Below, piece by piece: positions 1 through 9,332 of a DNA stretch of 64,000 nucleotides. The translations under genes and the position numbers were made by a program. Below the pieces are notes generated by a model, which was given only the letters and a program-made list of their open reading frames with translations, searched no databases and was not told where the DNA came from. How positions within the stretch are numbered: position 1 is the stretch's first letter; each line of letters opens with the position of its first letter. Source of the stretch: Algibacter amylolyticus (GTDB lineage: Bacteria; Bacteroidota; Bacteroidia; Flavobacteriales; Flavobacteriaceae); NCBI RefSeq assembly GCF_014202225.1, contig NZ_JACHGE010000011.1:46089-110088 (forward strand), given 5' to 3'.

Positions 1-299
1 GCAAAATATGACGGATTTCCAGGCCAAGTCACATCGGTTTCACCTTTAAGCAATTTATTCCACCAGGCATCATTAATTTTATTATAATCGAAATATGGAA
101 CTGTTTTGGCAAAGGCAGATAACATGGAATCTGATTCTAAAATTTCAGAAAATTTATAATGCGTTCCAAATTGAGTGTCTTGTGCTTTTTCTAAAAGCTG
201 TTTTAAAACAGCCTCTTGAGACGCAACATGATTGGTCTCTGAAGTTAAAGTCCCTTTTAACTCAATTACTCCTTTAATAATATTTCCTAGTATAGCCAT
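1..299 (-). CDS. GH3 auxin-responsive promoter family protein, 5' part
   Basis: The gene runs off the left edge; about 99 N-terminal residues are visible, starting at the ATG at 299 and beginning MAILGNIIKGVIEL. The visible part (HVASQEAVLKQLLEKAQDTQFG, then a DYNKINDAWWNKLLKGE-like stretch) matches the start of the GH3-like adenylating enzymes found in many Flavobacteriaceae, which are usually about 500 residues. Plant GH3 enzymes join amino acids to acyl acids through an acyl-adenylate; the bacterial role is unknown. The catalytic part lies outside the window, so the call rests on recognition of the N-terminus only. Confidence 0.6.
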   Translation of the reverse strand, partial: MAILGNIIKGVIELKGTLTSETNHVASQEAVLKQLLEKAQDTQFGTHYKFSEILESDSMLSAFAKTVPYFDYNKINDAWWNKLLKGETDVTWPGNPSYF

Positions 300-381
300 A
301 ATCTGTTTTTATTCAAAGATCGATAAAAACAAAGATTAAAATTAGCCTAAATACAAGAAAAAGTAACTCAAAAGGATAAGT

Positions 382-1518
382 TTATAACACAAAACACTTC
401 GCTAAAGTATCTTCATAAATAGCTTCGTATTTAGGAACAATAGCGTGTAAATCGAATTTTAAAGCTTCCTTACGTGCGTTTGCTTTAAAGGTTTTTAGAC
501 GTTCCTCATCACTTAATATATATAGTGCGTTTTTGGTCATATCGTCAACATCGCCTACATCGCTTAAAAAACCAGAAGAACCATGAATATTAACTTCTGG
601 TAAACCTCCTGTATTACTCGAAATAACTGGTACTCCAGACGCCATAGCTTCTAAAGCAACTAAACCAAAACTTTCGGTTTGAGATGGTAGTAGAAATAAA
701 TCTGAAAAACATAAAATCTTATCGATCTCATTACTTTTCCCAAAGAATACCACCTTATTTAAAATGCCTAGTTCTTGACAACGTAATTCGACTTGTTCCT
801 TTTCTGGTCCTTCGCCAATAAACATTAGTTTTGCAGGCATTTCCTTTTGAATGTTATAGAACACACTAATAACATCCTGAACACGTTTTACGGGTCTTAA
901 ATTACTTATATGCGTTATGATTTTTTCATTATCATTCGCCATCATACCACGTTGACAATCGGTAAAGGCATGGTTATACTTTTCTAAATCTATAAAGTTT
1001 GAAACTACCGAAATCTCATTTTTAATATCAAATAATCGAAGTGTATCGTCTTTTAGACTTTTTGAAACTGTAGTTACAGCATCAGATTTATTAATGCTAA
1101 ACGTTACTGCAGGTTTATAAAATGGATGGCTACCCACTAATGTTATATCTGTTCCGTGTAAGGTTGTAACAATAGGTACTAATATGCCTTCTTCTTGTAA
1201 CATTTTTTTAGCCATATATGCGGCATAAGCATGTGGAATAGCGTAATGTACATGTAATATTTCTATACCATGTAGTTTAACCATATCTACTAATTTACTA
1301 GATAGAGCCAACTCGTAAGGCTGATAATGAAATAAGGGATATTCTGGCACTGTTACTTCATGGTAATGCACATTATTGCTAATTAGCTCTAACCTAACTG
1401 GCTGGTTATACGTAATAAAATGTATTTCATGGCCACGTTTAGAAAGTTCTAGACCTAGCTCGGTAGCTACAACACCACTACCACCAAAAGTTGGATAACA
1501 AACAATACCTATTTTCAT
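382..1518 (-). CDS. bshA: N-acetyl-alpha-D-glucosaminyl L-malate synthase BshA
   Basis: Retaining GT4-type glycosyltransferase (378 aa) that transfers GlcNAc from UDP-GlcNAc to L-malate, the first step of bacillithiol synthesis in the cytoplasm. The N-terminus MKIGIVCYPTFGGSGVVATE is the BshA signature, with the glycine-rich UDP-sugar loop at about residues 12-15. A HGTDI motif follows near residue 123, and the C-terminal Rossmann half carries the GT4 ExF..VALEAMASGVPV nucleotide-sugar motif near residues 285-300. Full length for the family. The GH3/serine hydrolase gene lies 118 bp upstream on the same strand; a shared transcript is possible but no promoter was identified. Confidence 0.93.
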   Translation of the reverse strand: MKIGIVCYPTFGGSGVVATELGLELSKRGHEIHFITYNQPVRLELISNNVHYHEVTVPEYPLFHYQPYELALSSKLVDMVKLHGIEILHVHYAIPHAYAAYMAKKMLQEEGILVPIVTTLHGTDITLVGSHPFYKPAVTFSINKSDAVTTVSKSLKDDTLRLFDIKNEISVVSNFIDLEKYNHAFTDCQRGMMANDNEKIITHISNLRPVKRVQDVISVFYNIQKEMPAKLMFIGEGPEKEQVELRCQELGILNKVVFFGKSNEIDKILCFSDLFLLPSQTESFGLVALEAMASGVPVISSNTGGLPEVNIHGSSGFLSDVGDVDDMTKNALYILSDEERLKTFKANARKEALKFDLHAIVPKYEAIYEDTLAKCFVL

Positions 1519-1636
1519 AAAATTTATTCTAAATTTTCAGAGTAAAGAAAATATAACCATAAAAAAGACACCATAAATGCTGGTCTGTTTAAAACAGTTT
1601 TTTTCCTTATTCTTTAACTCTTCTCAATTATTTTTA

Positions 1637-4555
1637 TTAATCTTCTATAGCCTCGTAAATTAAACGTTGAATATCTGTTCTAATATTCTCCCTTAATAAT
1701 AAGTTTTTACCCGCATGCGGAAACGTTCTATTTGCCAAAAACACATAAACAATTTCTTCTTCTGGATCTGCCCAAGCATAGGTTCCTGTAAAACCTGAAT
1801 GCCCAAAGCTTGTCATTGAAACACAACCACAAGTTGGTCCAGAATCGCCTAATTGTGGTTTATCGAAACCTATACCTCGTCTGTTATTATTTCGGCAATA
1901 ATAGCAGGTGTTAAACTTATCTACCGTTTCTGGTTTTAAATAGCGTTTACCACCATAATATCCCTTTTGCAGATACATTTGCATAATCTTAGCCACATCA
2001 TTTGCATTACTAAATACGCCGGCATGACCACCAACGCCATTTTGCATGGCAGCTCCCATATCGTGCACAAAACCGTGTACTTTTTGGTATCTGTAATAAT
2101 CATCAATCTCTGTAGGTACTATTTTTTTGCTACTGATTTTATGATACGGATTATACAAGGTATGATTTGCTCCTAATGACTCATAAAAATGCGATTGTAC
2201 TAACTCATCTAATGTTCTGTCGTAATGGTATTCAATAAATTTCTTTAAAATGTAATAAGGAAAGTCACTATAGCGATATCTTTTAGTTTCTAGAAGCTCA
2301 GATTTTCTAATTATTTCGGGTAAAGAATCCTGATAGTCAGTTCTTAAAAACAAATCTTTGGTCACTTCTACATCGAATTCTGGACTACGAACTTTTCTAT
2401 AATATTTTTTGCTAGGACGTTTTGTAACCGAATCTAAAGTGTGATAATAAAAAGGCTCCCAAGGTCTTAATTGCGCATAATGAGACAACATGCTTTTAAA
2501 AGTGATGTTTGCCTTATTAGAGTTTTTATATTCGGGTAAAACTGTAGAAAGCTTAGTGTCAAGTGTCACTATACCTTGCTCCTCAAGTTCCATTAACAAT
2601 GGTAATGTGGCTAAAATTTTAGTTAAAGAAGCTACATCGTAAATATTATCGAACTCTACTTTTTCTTTACCGCTGTAAGTATGCTTACCGAAATTCTTAC
2701 TGTAAACTACTTTACCTTTTCTTGCCACCAATAACTGAATACCCGGTGTCATTTGTCCGTTAACAGCATAATTTGCTAAGGAGTCTAGTTTTGCTAATTT
2801 TTTAGAATTCATACCTACACGTTCTGGTATGGTATATCCTAAATTTTTAAGCTCGTTATATTGTATACCCTCACCGGCTTTAAAATAGTTTCCAATAGAC
2901 ACTGGTAATGTTCCTTTAGCAGCTAAAGACCCAAAAATAAGTTGTGCCGATTTACGCTGCGCAATTTCACTGTTTTGATAGCTTACCACAATACCTTCAA
3001 TATTCTCAATAGAATTTAAGCCAGAAAGTGCATAAGGTTTTACAAAAGCATCTAAAATAACAGTGTGCGATTGTGCCATTTCATTAAGCCAAATCAATTC
3101 CTTGCTACTGAATTTATAAGACTTCCAAGGATTATCATTAGATCTATGAAACCCAACAATAACGGTATTATACGGTTTTAATTTGTTCATTAAGGAGAAC
3201 AAATTATCCGATTGAATTTCGTGTACTTTGGTATATTTTTTTAATTCATCAAGAAAAGGTGCTCCTGAATCGTCTCCCAGTTTTACGTAAGCAATATTTT
3301 TAGTTTCTAAACGACGTAGCGGAAGAATGTCTTCTTTACTTTTAAGAACAGTAATTGCGTTTTCAAGCAATTCTTCATATAAAATGTCGTCTTTTAATCT
3401 GTTTAAATCATTTGATAAATTGTAAAGTCCAATAGGTTCGTAATTATGAAGTCCTACTTTATATTTGGCCTTCAAAATCTTTTTAACCGAATGTTCTAAA
3501 CGTGCTTCGGTAATCTCTCCTTTATTATAAGCTTCAATAATTTTAGAAACTCCTATACCTACGTTTTCCGACATAAGCATAACATCGTTTCCAGCTTTAA
3601 AAGCAGCTAAATCGATATCTCCTGTTTCGCTAAAATCGGCTGCACCTTTCATGGTTAAAGCATCGGTATAAATAAGGCCTTTAAAGCCTAAACGCTCCTT
3701 TAAAATGTCGGCTACAATATGTTTTGATAAAGAAGAAGGATAATTTTCTCGTGTTTCTAAACTTGGTACATTTAAATGTGCCACCATAACACTTGATAGG
3801 CCTTCGGTAATTAATTTCTTATAAGGATATAACTCAATGGAATCTATACGTTTTTCATTAAAACTAATTGTTGGTAAGGTTTTATGCGAATCTTGATCGG
3901 TATCTCCATGTCCCGGAAAATGTTTGGCATTCGCTAAAACACCAGCATCTTGCATACCTTTCATAAAGGCCAATGCTTTTTCGGTTACATTGTCTCTATC
4001 TTCACCAAAAGACCTGTTTCCAATAATAGGGTTTTTAGGATTTGTATTGATATCTACCACTGGGGCAAAATTAAAATGTACACCCAAGCGTTTACAATGC
4101 TCGCCTATTTGTCTTCCTGCTTGCTCTACTAATTTGTTATCTTTTATAGCCCCAAGTGTCATATTCCATGGAAATGCATACGTAGAATCTAAACGCATGC
4201 TTAAACCCCACTCCGCATCCATACCAATAAGTAATGGAATTTTAGAAAGTGATTGTAACTCGTTATTTAACCTTGCTTGCCTGTTAGGTCCACCTAAAGA
4301 ATAAATAACACCACCAATATGATGGTCTTTAATGGTTTGCACCACTTTATTTTTTGTGTCTTGATCTTGATTAGACATTACCTGAACCATATACAACTGC
4401 CCCACTTTTTCTTTTAAGGTTAGTGAAGCATACACGCTATCTACCCACTTTTTTTGAGCAGCAACGTCTTTAGTTAACAAGGGATTAATTGAATTTTGTG
4501 CAATTACAGGTAATACAAATAAACATGTAATTATGGTAATATAGATATGACGCAT
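1637..4555 (-). CDS. Secreted GH3 beta-N-acetylhexosaminidase-like / serine hydrolase fusion
   Basis: A 972-aa exported protein with a signal peptide (residues 1-19, ending IAQ). Residues about 30-375 form a GH3 catalytic domain of the NagZ type: KHFPGHGDT at 211-219, the motif that supplies the acid/base His in NagZ enzymes, and the probable nucleophile Asp298 in YTDALTMKG. Residues about 390-560 look like a GH3 C-terminal domain. Residues about 590-965 form a class C beta-lactamase-like serine hydrolase with SLTK (643-646), a YSD motif and HSGFTG. The likely substrate is peptidoglycan or other amino-sugar glycans; that is inferred. The same fusion occurs in other Bacteroidota. Confidence 0.88.
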   Translation of the reverse strand: MRHIYITIITCLFVLPVIAQNSINPLLTKDVAAQKKWVDSVYASLTLKEKVGQLYMVQVMSNQDQDTKNKVVQTIKDHHIGGVIYSLGGPNRQARLNNELQSLSKIPLLIGMDAEWGLSMRLDSTYAFPWNMTLGAIKDNKLVEQAGRQIGEHCKRLGVHFNFAPVVDINTNPKNPIIGNRSFGEDRDNVTEKALAFMKGMQDAGVLANAKHFPGHGDTDQDSHKTLPTISFNEKRIDSIELYPYKKLITEGLSSVMVAHLNVPSLETRENYPSSLSKHIVADILKERLGFKGLIYTDALTMKGAADFSETGDIDLAAFKAGNDVMLMSENVGIGVSKIIEAYNKGEITEARLEHSVKKILKAKYKVGLHNYEPIGLYNLSNDLNRLKDDILYEELLENAITVLKSKEDILPLRRLETKNIAYVKLGDDSGAPFLDELKKYTKVHEIQSDNLFSLMNKLKPYNTVIVGFHRSNDNPWKSYKFSSKELIWLNEMAQSHTVILDAFVKPYALSGLNSIENIEGIVVSYQNSEIAQRKSAQLIFGSLAAKGTLPVSIGNYFKAGEGIQYNELKNLGYTIPERVGMNSKKLAKLDSLANYAVNGQMTPGIQLLVARKGKVVYSKNFGKHTYSGKEKVEFDNIYDVASLTKILATLPLLMELEEQGIVTLDTKLSTVLPEYKNSNKANITFKSMLSHYAQLRPWEPFYYHTLDSVTKRPSKKYYRKVRSPEFDVEVTKDLFLRTDYQDSLPEIIRKSELLETKRYRYSDFPYYILKKFIEYHYDRTLDELVQSHFYESLGANHTLYNPYHKISSKKIVPTEIDDYYRYQKVHGFVHDMGAAMQNGVGGHAGVFSNANDVAKIMQMYLQKGYYGGKRYLKPETVDKFNTCYYCRNNNRRGIGFDKPQLGDSGPTCGCVSMTSFGHSGFTGTYAWADPEEEIVYVFLANRTFPHAGKNLLLRENIRTDIQRLIYEAIED

Positions 4556-4848
4556 AAAAGATTTGTTAAGGGAAATTATTAGTTATACTAGTAAACACTA
4601 ATAATCATGCCAAAATAATACTTTTAAAAAGAAGATTAAAAGACTTTAAGATAGATTTATAAAGAAGTTAAAAACAATTTTTATAATTCTGCCTTAGGCT
4701 TAAGATTTTATGATGCATATTTAATACAAATACTTGAGGTAATGGTATAGCTGAATATTAAAAAATGGCACAAAAAACTAATTATAGTAGTTTTACCCAC
4801 TAAAAGAAGCTCATTCAAAAAATGAAAAATTGATAATTTAAATAAGGC

Positions 4849-5334
4849 TTATTTAACAAAACGCCCATGCCAGCTTTCGCTTGCAGGTACTTCCCAGTTT
4901 TCTTTAAATTCTGCTATATTGTTGACTAAATTATTGAAAACAATGGTGTTTTTAGAAACCGCTTTATCCTTAGCCATTTTTCTGAAATCTGAAAGTGTTT
5001 TATGAGCAACGTATTCCCCTTGTTTGTAAGACACATTCATTTTATCCATTAAATCGACATTATAGTCTTTTTCTAATTGTTGGATAAAATGCACAGATGA
5101 ATCAATAGAGCAACCTGTTGCTTTACTTACATCTTGATTTAGAGCTAATACAATAAAACGTTTGTATTTGATTGTATACCCTGCTTGTAAATCGCTACCA
5201 TGAGCTGTCCAATTTCCTATAAAAATATCGAGTTTAGCTCGGATTTCTTCAAGTTCGACCTCTGAAAATGAACGGTTGGCTTGGTAAATCCAAACTCTTG
5301 ATTCTTCTGGTAATGTTATAAAATCTACTAGCAT
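4849..5334 (-). CDS. Conserved Bacteroidota protein of unknown function
   Basis: A 161-aa soluble protein, starting MLVDFITLPEESRVWIYQ. Homologues are often labelled 'ABC transporter ATPase', but no Walker A, signature or Walker B motif is visible, so I do not use that name. It has neither signal peptide nor membrane segment. Two cysteine-containing stretches (KATGCSIDSS around residue 90) are seen but no metal motif. It sits 74 bp after the Fe-S protein gene on the same strand, in the run that also includes the MCE protein and the amidase, so a link with redox or envelope functions is possible but unproven. Confidence 0.7.
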   Translation of the reverse strand: MLVDFITLPEESRVWIYQANRSFSEVELEEIRAKLDIFIGNWTAHGSDLQAGYTIKYKRFIVLALNQDVSKATGCSIDSSVHFIQQLEKDYNVDLMDKMNVSYKQGEYVAHKTLSDFRKMAKDKAVSKNTIVFNNLVNNIAEFKENWEVPASESWHGRFVK

Positions 5335-5408
5335 TTAATTTACTTATTGGGGGTTTTAATTTTAACTAAAACTTAAATTTAGATTCCTGCTTTTGCAGGA
5401 ATTTATTT

Positions 5409-6200
5409 TTATAAACCTTGAGCATTTGCAATTAATTCTGCAATGTCTAGAACTTGAACTTCGCTTTCTTTTTCTTTTGCTTTTACACCATCTGTCATCA
5501 TGGTATTGCAATACGGACATCCGGTAGCAATAATATCTGGATTGGTTTCTAGAGCGCCTTCTGTACGAAGTACATTAATATCCATATCGCCTTTTTCGGG
5601 CTCTTTAAACATTTGCGCACCACCAGCACCACAACACAACGCTGTACGTTTATGTCTTTTCATTTCTGTTAGTGTTGCTTTGGTTTTTTGCAACACTTCT
5701 CTTGGCGCATCGTACTCGTTATTGGCTCTACCCAAATAGCAAGGGTCGTGAAATGTAATACGTTTGCCTTTATAGGTATCGTTTAAGCCTTCTAGCCTAC
5801 CAGCGGCTATAAGTTGATTTATAAACTGAGTATGGTGTAGAACTTCGTACTGCCCACCTAAACTTGGGTATTCATTTTTTAAACAGTTAAATGAATGCGG
5901 ATCGCAGGTTACTATTTTATTTATTTCGTAAGCGTTTAAAATCTCGATGTTTGTAACGGCTTGCATTTGAAATAGAAACTCGTTTCCGGCGCGTTTTGCA
6001 ACATCGCCTGTACAACTTTCTTCGGTTCCTAATACGGCAAAATCGACATTGGCTTTGTTTAAAATTTTAACAAAGGCTTTAGTTATTTTTTTTGCTCGAT
6101 CATCAAAACTACCTGCAGATCCTACCCAAAATAATATTTCGGGTTGTTTTCCTTCTGCCATAAAATCGGCCATTGTTGGTACTTTTAGTAATTCGCTCAT
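5409..6200 (-). CDS. (Fe-S)-binding protein with two CCG cysteine-rich domains
   Basis: A 263-aa soluble protein of the heterodisulfide-reductase/GlpC/LutA class. CCG-type motifs are visible: EESCTGD in the first half, then HDPCYLGR, ALCCGAGG and GCPYCNTM in the second. In characterised relatives these bind unusual [4Fe-4S] clusters and accept electrons from a partner. The obvious partner is the membrane Fe-S protein at 7021-8334, encoded upstream on the same strand with one small gene between. Substrate and electron donor cannot be read from the sequence. The 5' side holds an 89-bp hairpin repeat. Confidence 0.85.
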   Translation of the reverse strand: MSELLKVPTMADFMAEGKQPEILFWVGSAGSFDDRAKKITKAFVKILNKANVDFAVLGTEESCTGDVAKRAGNEFLFQMQAVTNIEILNAYEINKIVTCDPHSFNCLKNEYPSLGGQYEVLHHTQFINQLIAAGRLEGLNDTYKGKRITFHDPCYLGRANNEYDAPREVLQKTKATLTEMKRHKRTALCCGAGGAQMFKEPEKGDMDINVLRTEGALETNPDIIATGCPYCNTMMTDGVKAKEKESEVQVLDIAELIANAQGL

Positions 6201-6264
6201 AATATTTTATTTAATACCTACTTTGATTTTACTCTTTGCAGGATTATTATTAAATGTTGGTTGC

Positions 6265-6353
6265 TGCGTTAGGGATTGTAGCGACATCCTTTTTTTGCTG
6301 CCATAAATGGCAAAAAAAGATATAGCGTAAAGCCCGACCCTTGCGGTAACGCC
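6265..6353 (-). repeat. Dispersed hairpin repeat, copy 1
   Basis: About 89 bp closely matching, in opposite orientation, 20006-20096. Its centre is a T-run, GCC, a short loop, GGC and an A-run, and its flanks (agcga-catc and gata-tagcgt) extend the pairing into a long imperfect hairpin. The outer ends share GCGTTA in inverted orientation. It lies between two genes of a minus-strand run (the 216-aa and 263-aa genes). It looks like a small non-autonomous or REP-like element; no coding potential is seen. Confidence 0.7.
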
Positions 6354-6365
6354 AAATTTATTTTA

Positions 6366-7016
6366 TTACTCTTCTTTTTTACGCAATAACATTAAATCTT
6401 GGTTATATGTTTTTACACTTTCTAGCAAGCTAGCTGGAACAATGTTATAGAATAACGGGGAATCGGCATCGTAATTAACCATAACCCAGTTGTTATTTGT
6501 GTGATTGTCCTTTAGGATAATGGTGATGCGATCTTTCATGAAAATATCGAGTGCATTATTGGTTTTAAATGTAACATCCATACCTTTTGAAGCCATCATG
6601 ATTTTCATCATGGTTTTAGCTTCGTCGTCGAATTCTTGTTTATGAAAGGTCATATCCATTTTCATATCGTAAGAGACAAAAACGTACTTTACACTATCTT
6701 TTTCGTTGGTAAAAACTTCTGATAATTTATAGTTAGGTACCGTTTTGGGTATGTTTATTGAAAAATCTTCATTCCCCTCGAACATGCTTTTAAAAACATC
6801 TTTTATGGCATCTTTTGGTGCTATTTCGAATACTTTTGGATGCGTCATGTCAATAATAGCATCGTAATCCCTATTATTCATGTCTGCGAACATTTGTAGG
6901 GCTATTTCATTGACTTCCTTAAGTGCTTGTTCGTTATTTTGTGCGAAACCAAGAGCACTTAAAAGCATTACGGCACTAAATAAAAATCCTTTAATAATTT
7001 GTGTTTTAGGAGTCAT
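6366..7016 (-). CDS. Secreted protein of unknown function
   Basis: A 216-aa protein with a signal peptide (about residues 1-25, ending GFAQ). The body is rich in charged residues and alternating hydrophobics; the ALKEVNEIALQMFADMNNRDYDAIIDMTHP region resembles a cystatin/NTF2-like small fold, but this is a guess. It starts 4 bp after the membrane Fe-S gene and is followed by the second Fe-S gene, so it is very likely cotranscribed with that redox pair. No recognised enzymatic motif. Its conserved position between the two Fe-S genes suggests a periplasmic accessory role. Confidence 0.7.
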   Translation of the reverse strand: MTPKTQIIKGFLFSAVMLLSALGFAQNNEQALKEVNEIALQMFADMNNRDYDAIIDMTHPKVFEIAPKDAIKDVFKSMFEGNEDFSINIPKTVPNYKLSEVFTNEKDSVKYVFVSYDMKMDMTFHKQEFDDEAKTMMKIMMASKGMDVTFKTNNALDIFMKDRITIILKDNHTNNNWVMVNYDADSPLFYNIVPASLLESVKTYNQDLMLLRKKEE

Positions 7017-7020
7017 AGTT

Positions 7021-8334
7021 TTATTCGTCTTTCCAGTTTAACCTATCCATTTGATTGTATGGCCAAGGTGCTCCGTTATTCTCGATATTAGTCATCATGT
7101 TATTTAATTCTACTGGTGCTGCAGATTGCTCCATAACTAAATAGCGACGCATTTCTAGAATGATAGACAGCGGATCGATACTTACTGGACACGCTTCTAC
7201 ACAGGCATTACAGGTTGTACACGCCCAAAGTTCCTCGTTTGTGATGTAATCGCCTAATAATTGTTTGCCATCGTCCTTAAACTCGCCGTTATTGGCATCG
7301 ATATTTTTACCGACTTCCTCTAAACGGTCGCGAGTATCCATCATTATTTTTCTTGGCGATAATTTTTTACCTGTTAGGTTTGCTGGACATTCGCTAGTAC
7401 ACCTACCACATTCTGTACAGGTATATGCATTTAATAATTGTACCCAGTTTAAATCTTGCACATCGCTAGCTCCAAATTTTGCTGGCACGTCATCTTCGGC
7501 ACCTTCGGCAGGAGCTGCAAATGGATCTGCGTTTGGATCCATCATCATTTTCACCTCGTTGGTTACCGCCTCTAGGTTGTTAAACTGTCCTTTAGGTTGT
7601 AACTTCCCGTAATAGGTATTTGGAAAGGCTAATAATATGTGTAAATGTTTTGAATAGTATAAATAGTTTAGGAACACTAGTATGCCTACAATATGCAACC
7701 ACCATGCACCACGCTCAATAACATGCAAAGTACCTTCTGACATCCCAGAAAACCAAGGTGTGATAAATTGGCTGATTACATTACCTGAGTTTAGGGCTTG
7801 AAATTGTAAATCGGTAGCATTCATGACTAAAAAAAGCGTCATTAATACCATTTCGAAATACAAAATATAGTTACCATCATTTTTAGGCCAGCTTGTCATT
7901 TCGCTTTTCCAGAAACGTGCTATTTTTATAACATTTCTACGAATCCAAAATATAATTACTGAAATAAAAACTAGACATGCTAAAACCTCGAATGTTCCTA
8001 TTAAAAATCCATAAACCGATTGTGGTAATACACTTAACCCAATACGGTGTGTACCTAATAAACCGTCGATTATAATTTCTAGAACTTCGATGTTTATAAT
8101 GATAAAGCCAACGTAAACAACCACGTGTAAAAACCCAGAAATTGGGCGACGTACCATTTTACTTTGACCTAAGGCAATCATAGCCATGTTTTTCCAGCGT
8201 TGCGACTTGTTATCGCTAACATCCTTATCCTGACCTAGTTTGATATTCCTTATTAGCTTTTGTACGTTTTTAGCAAAAAAGCCAACGCCCAAAAAGAGTA
8301 CTATTGCAAATAGTATGTTTGGTATATATTCCAT
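7021..8334 (-). CDS. Membrane (Fe-S)-binding oxidoreductase, HdrE/NarI-HdrC-like fusion
   Basis: A 437-aa protein. The N-terminal about 240 residues hold five to six membrane helices in a NarI/DsrM-like arrangement, with histidines that could ligate haem b. The C-terminal half has two ferredoxin-type [4Fe-4S] motifs, CTECGRCTSECP and CTTCNACVEACP. This layout is that of membrane quinone-linked electron-transfer subunits that pass electrons to a CCG-type partner, here most likely the product of 5409-6200. It starts 5 bp after the MCE gene. The substrate of the complex is unknown. Confidence 0.87.
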   Translation of the reverse strand: MEYIPNILFAIVLFLGVGFFAKNVQKLIRNIKLGQDKDVSDNKSQRWKNMAMIALGQSKMVRRPISGFLHVVVYVGFIIINIEVLEIIIDGLLGTHRIGLSVLPQSVYGFLIGTFEVLACLVFISVIIFWIRRNVIKIARFWKSEMTSWPKNDGNYILYFEMVLMTLFLVMNATDLQFQALNSGNVISQFITPWFSGMSEGTLHVIERGAWWLHIVGILVFLNYLYYSKHLHILLAFPNTYYGKLQPKGQFNNLEAVTNEVKMMMDPNADPFAAPAEGAEDDVPAKFGASDVQDLNWVQLLNAYTCTECGRCTSECPANLTGKKLSPRKIMMDTRDRLEEVGKNIDANNGEFKDDGKQLLGDYITNEELWACTTCNACVEACPVSIDPLSIILEMRRYLVMEQSAAPVELNNMMTNIENNGAPWPYNQMDRLNWKDE

Positions 8335-8339
8335 AGTGT

Positions 8340-9281
8340 TTAGTTAGATTCTGGTTCTTGGTAAGGTATTTCTTTTTTGGAAAGAATTCTGGTGTAGCGG
8401 TTAGGATGTAATTTAAAATCTAATAATAGAGCCTCCAATTCGCTAGTTGCTCCTTCTAAATTATTATACAATTGATCATCCTTTAATAATTTACCCATAG
8501 TACCTTTACCATGCTCTAAATCAGCTAAAAGTGTATTAAAATTTGCTAAAGTAGATTCTAAATTTTTAACCGTTTGTCCTAAATCTGACTGCGATAATGA
8601 TCCTGAAATTTTAGTTAAATCGCTTGTTGCTTTTTCCGCATTTGTTAAAACCGCGTCAATTTTAGCTTCATTAGCTAACATTAATTGGTTTAATGAGTTT
8701 GATGTGCTTTTAAAAGAATCTATTGTAGAACTTAAACCAGCTATACTTGTTTGTAGGTGTGCTTTAGTTTTTTCGTCGAAAATATCGTTTATATTACTAA
8801 GTAGTGAATCTGCACCGACCATCATAATTTCTATTTTTTCTTGTAAAGGTGTTAAGCGTTGGTTTACTAACTCGGTTAAACCTGCTTTTATAGAACCTTT
8901 TAAAACGGTATTATTTGTCGCAGTTTCAGCGCCATCGAAAGCAGGAACTATGGCAATAGCCTTACCTCCTATTAAGCCCGTTTCGTATAATTCTGCTCTA
9001 CTATTTTTCGAGAATTTAAAATCGCTATCTACTAAAAGCTCTATAAGTAGTTTTCCTGAGCCATCGCCTTTAAAGCCTATTTTGGTAACCTGTCCTACAG
9101 CAAGTCCATTAATAGTTACAGGCGTAGATGGCACTAAGCCTTCAACGTTTTCGTATTCTGTATAAAACGTAAGCGATGAGTTAAAAAGGTCTCTTCCTTT
9201 AAGGTAATTAAAACCATAATATAATAATATGATGCCTAATAATACGAGTACGCCTGTTTTTACTTCTCTTGTTATTTTCAA
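8340..9281 (-). CDS. MlaD/MCE family lipid-transport protein
   Basis: A 313-aa protein with one N-terminal membrane anchor (about residues 9-26), followed by an MCE domain (about 38-115; VEGLVPSTPVTINGLAVGQV is typical), then a long helical/coiled-coil C-terminal region (about 120-290). MCE proteins form hexameric rings that carry phospholipids between inner and outer membranes. The usual MlaE permease and MlaF ATPase are not next to it, so it must use partners encoded elsewhere, as is common in Flavobacteriia. The amidase gene lies 51 bp upstream on the same strand. Confidence 0.88.
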   Translation of the reverse strand: MKITREVKTGVLVLLGIILLYYGFNYLKGRDLFNSSLTFYTEYENVEGLVPSTPVTINGLAVGQVTKIGFKGDGSGKLLIELLVDSDFKFSKNSRAELYETGLIGGKAIAIVPAFDGAETATNNTVLKGSIKAGLTELVNQRLTPLQEKIEIMMVGADSLLSNINDIFDEKTKAHLQTSIAGLSSTIDSFKSTSNSLNQLMLANEAKIDAVLTNAEKATSDLTKISGSLSQSDLGQTVKNLESTLANFNTLLADLEHGKGTMGKLLKDDQLYNNLEGATSELEALLLDFKLHPNRYTRILSKKEIPYQEPESN

Positions 9282-9332
9282 AATTGAATGCTTTAGATAA
9301 ACAAATTTAATATAAATTTAAGAAGAATGCCT

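Noticed and set aside
3924..4304. Long open frame antisense to the GH3/serine hydrolase gene
   Set aside because: It is the complement of a well-supported catalytic domain and has no family features of its own.
4849..5334. Common database label 'ABC transporter ATPase'
   Set aside because: No Walker A, Walker B or ABC signature can be seen in the 161 residues.
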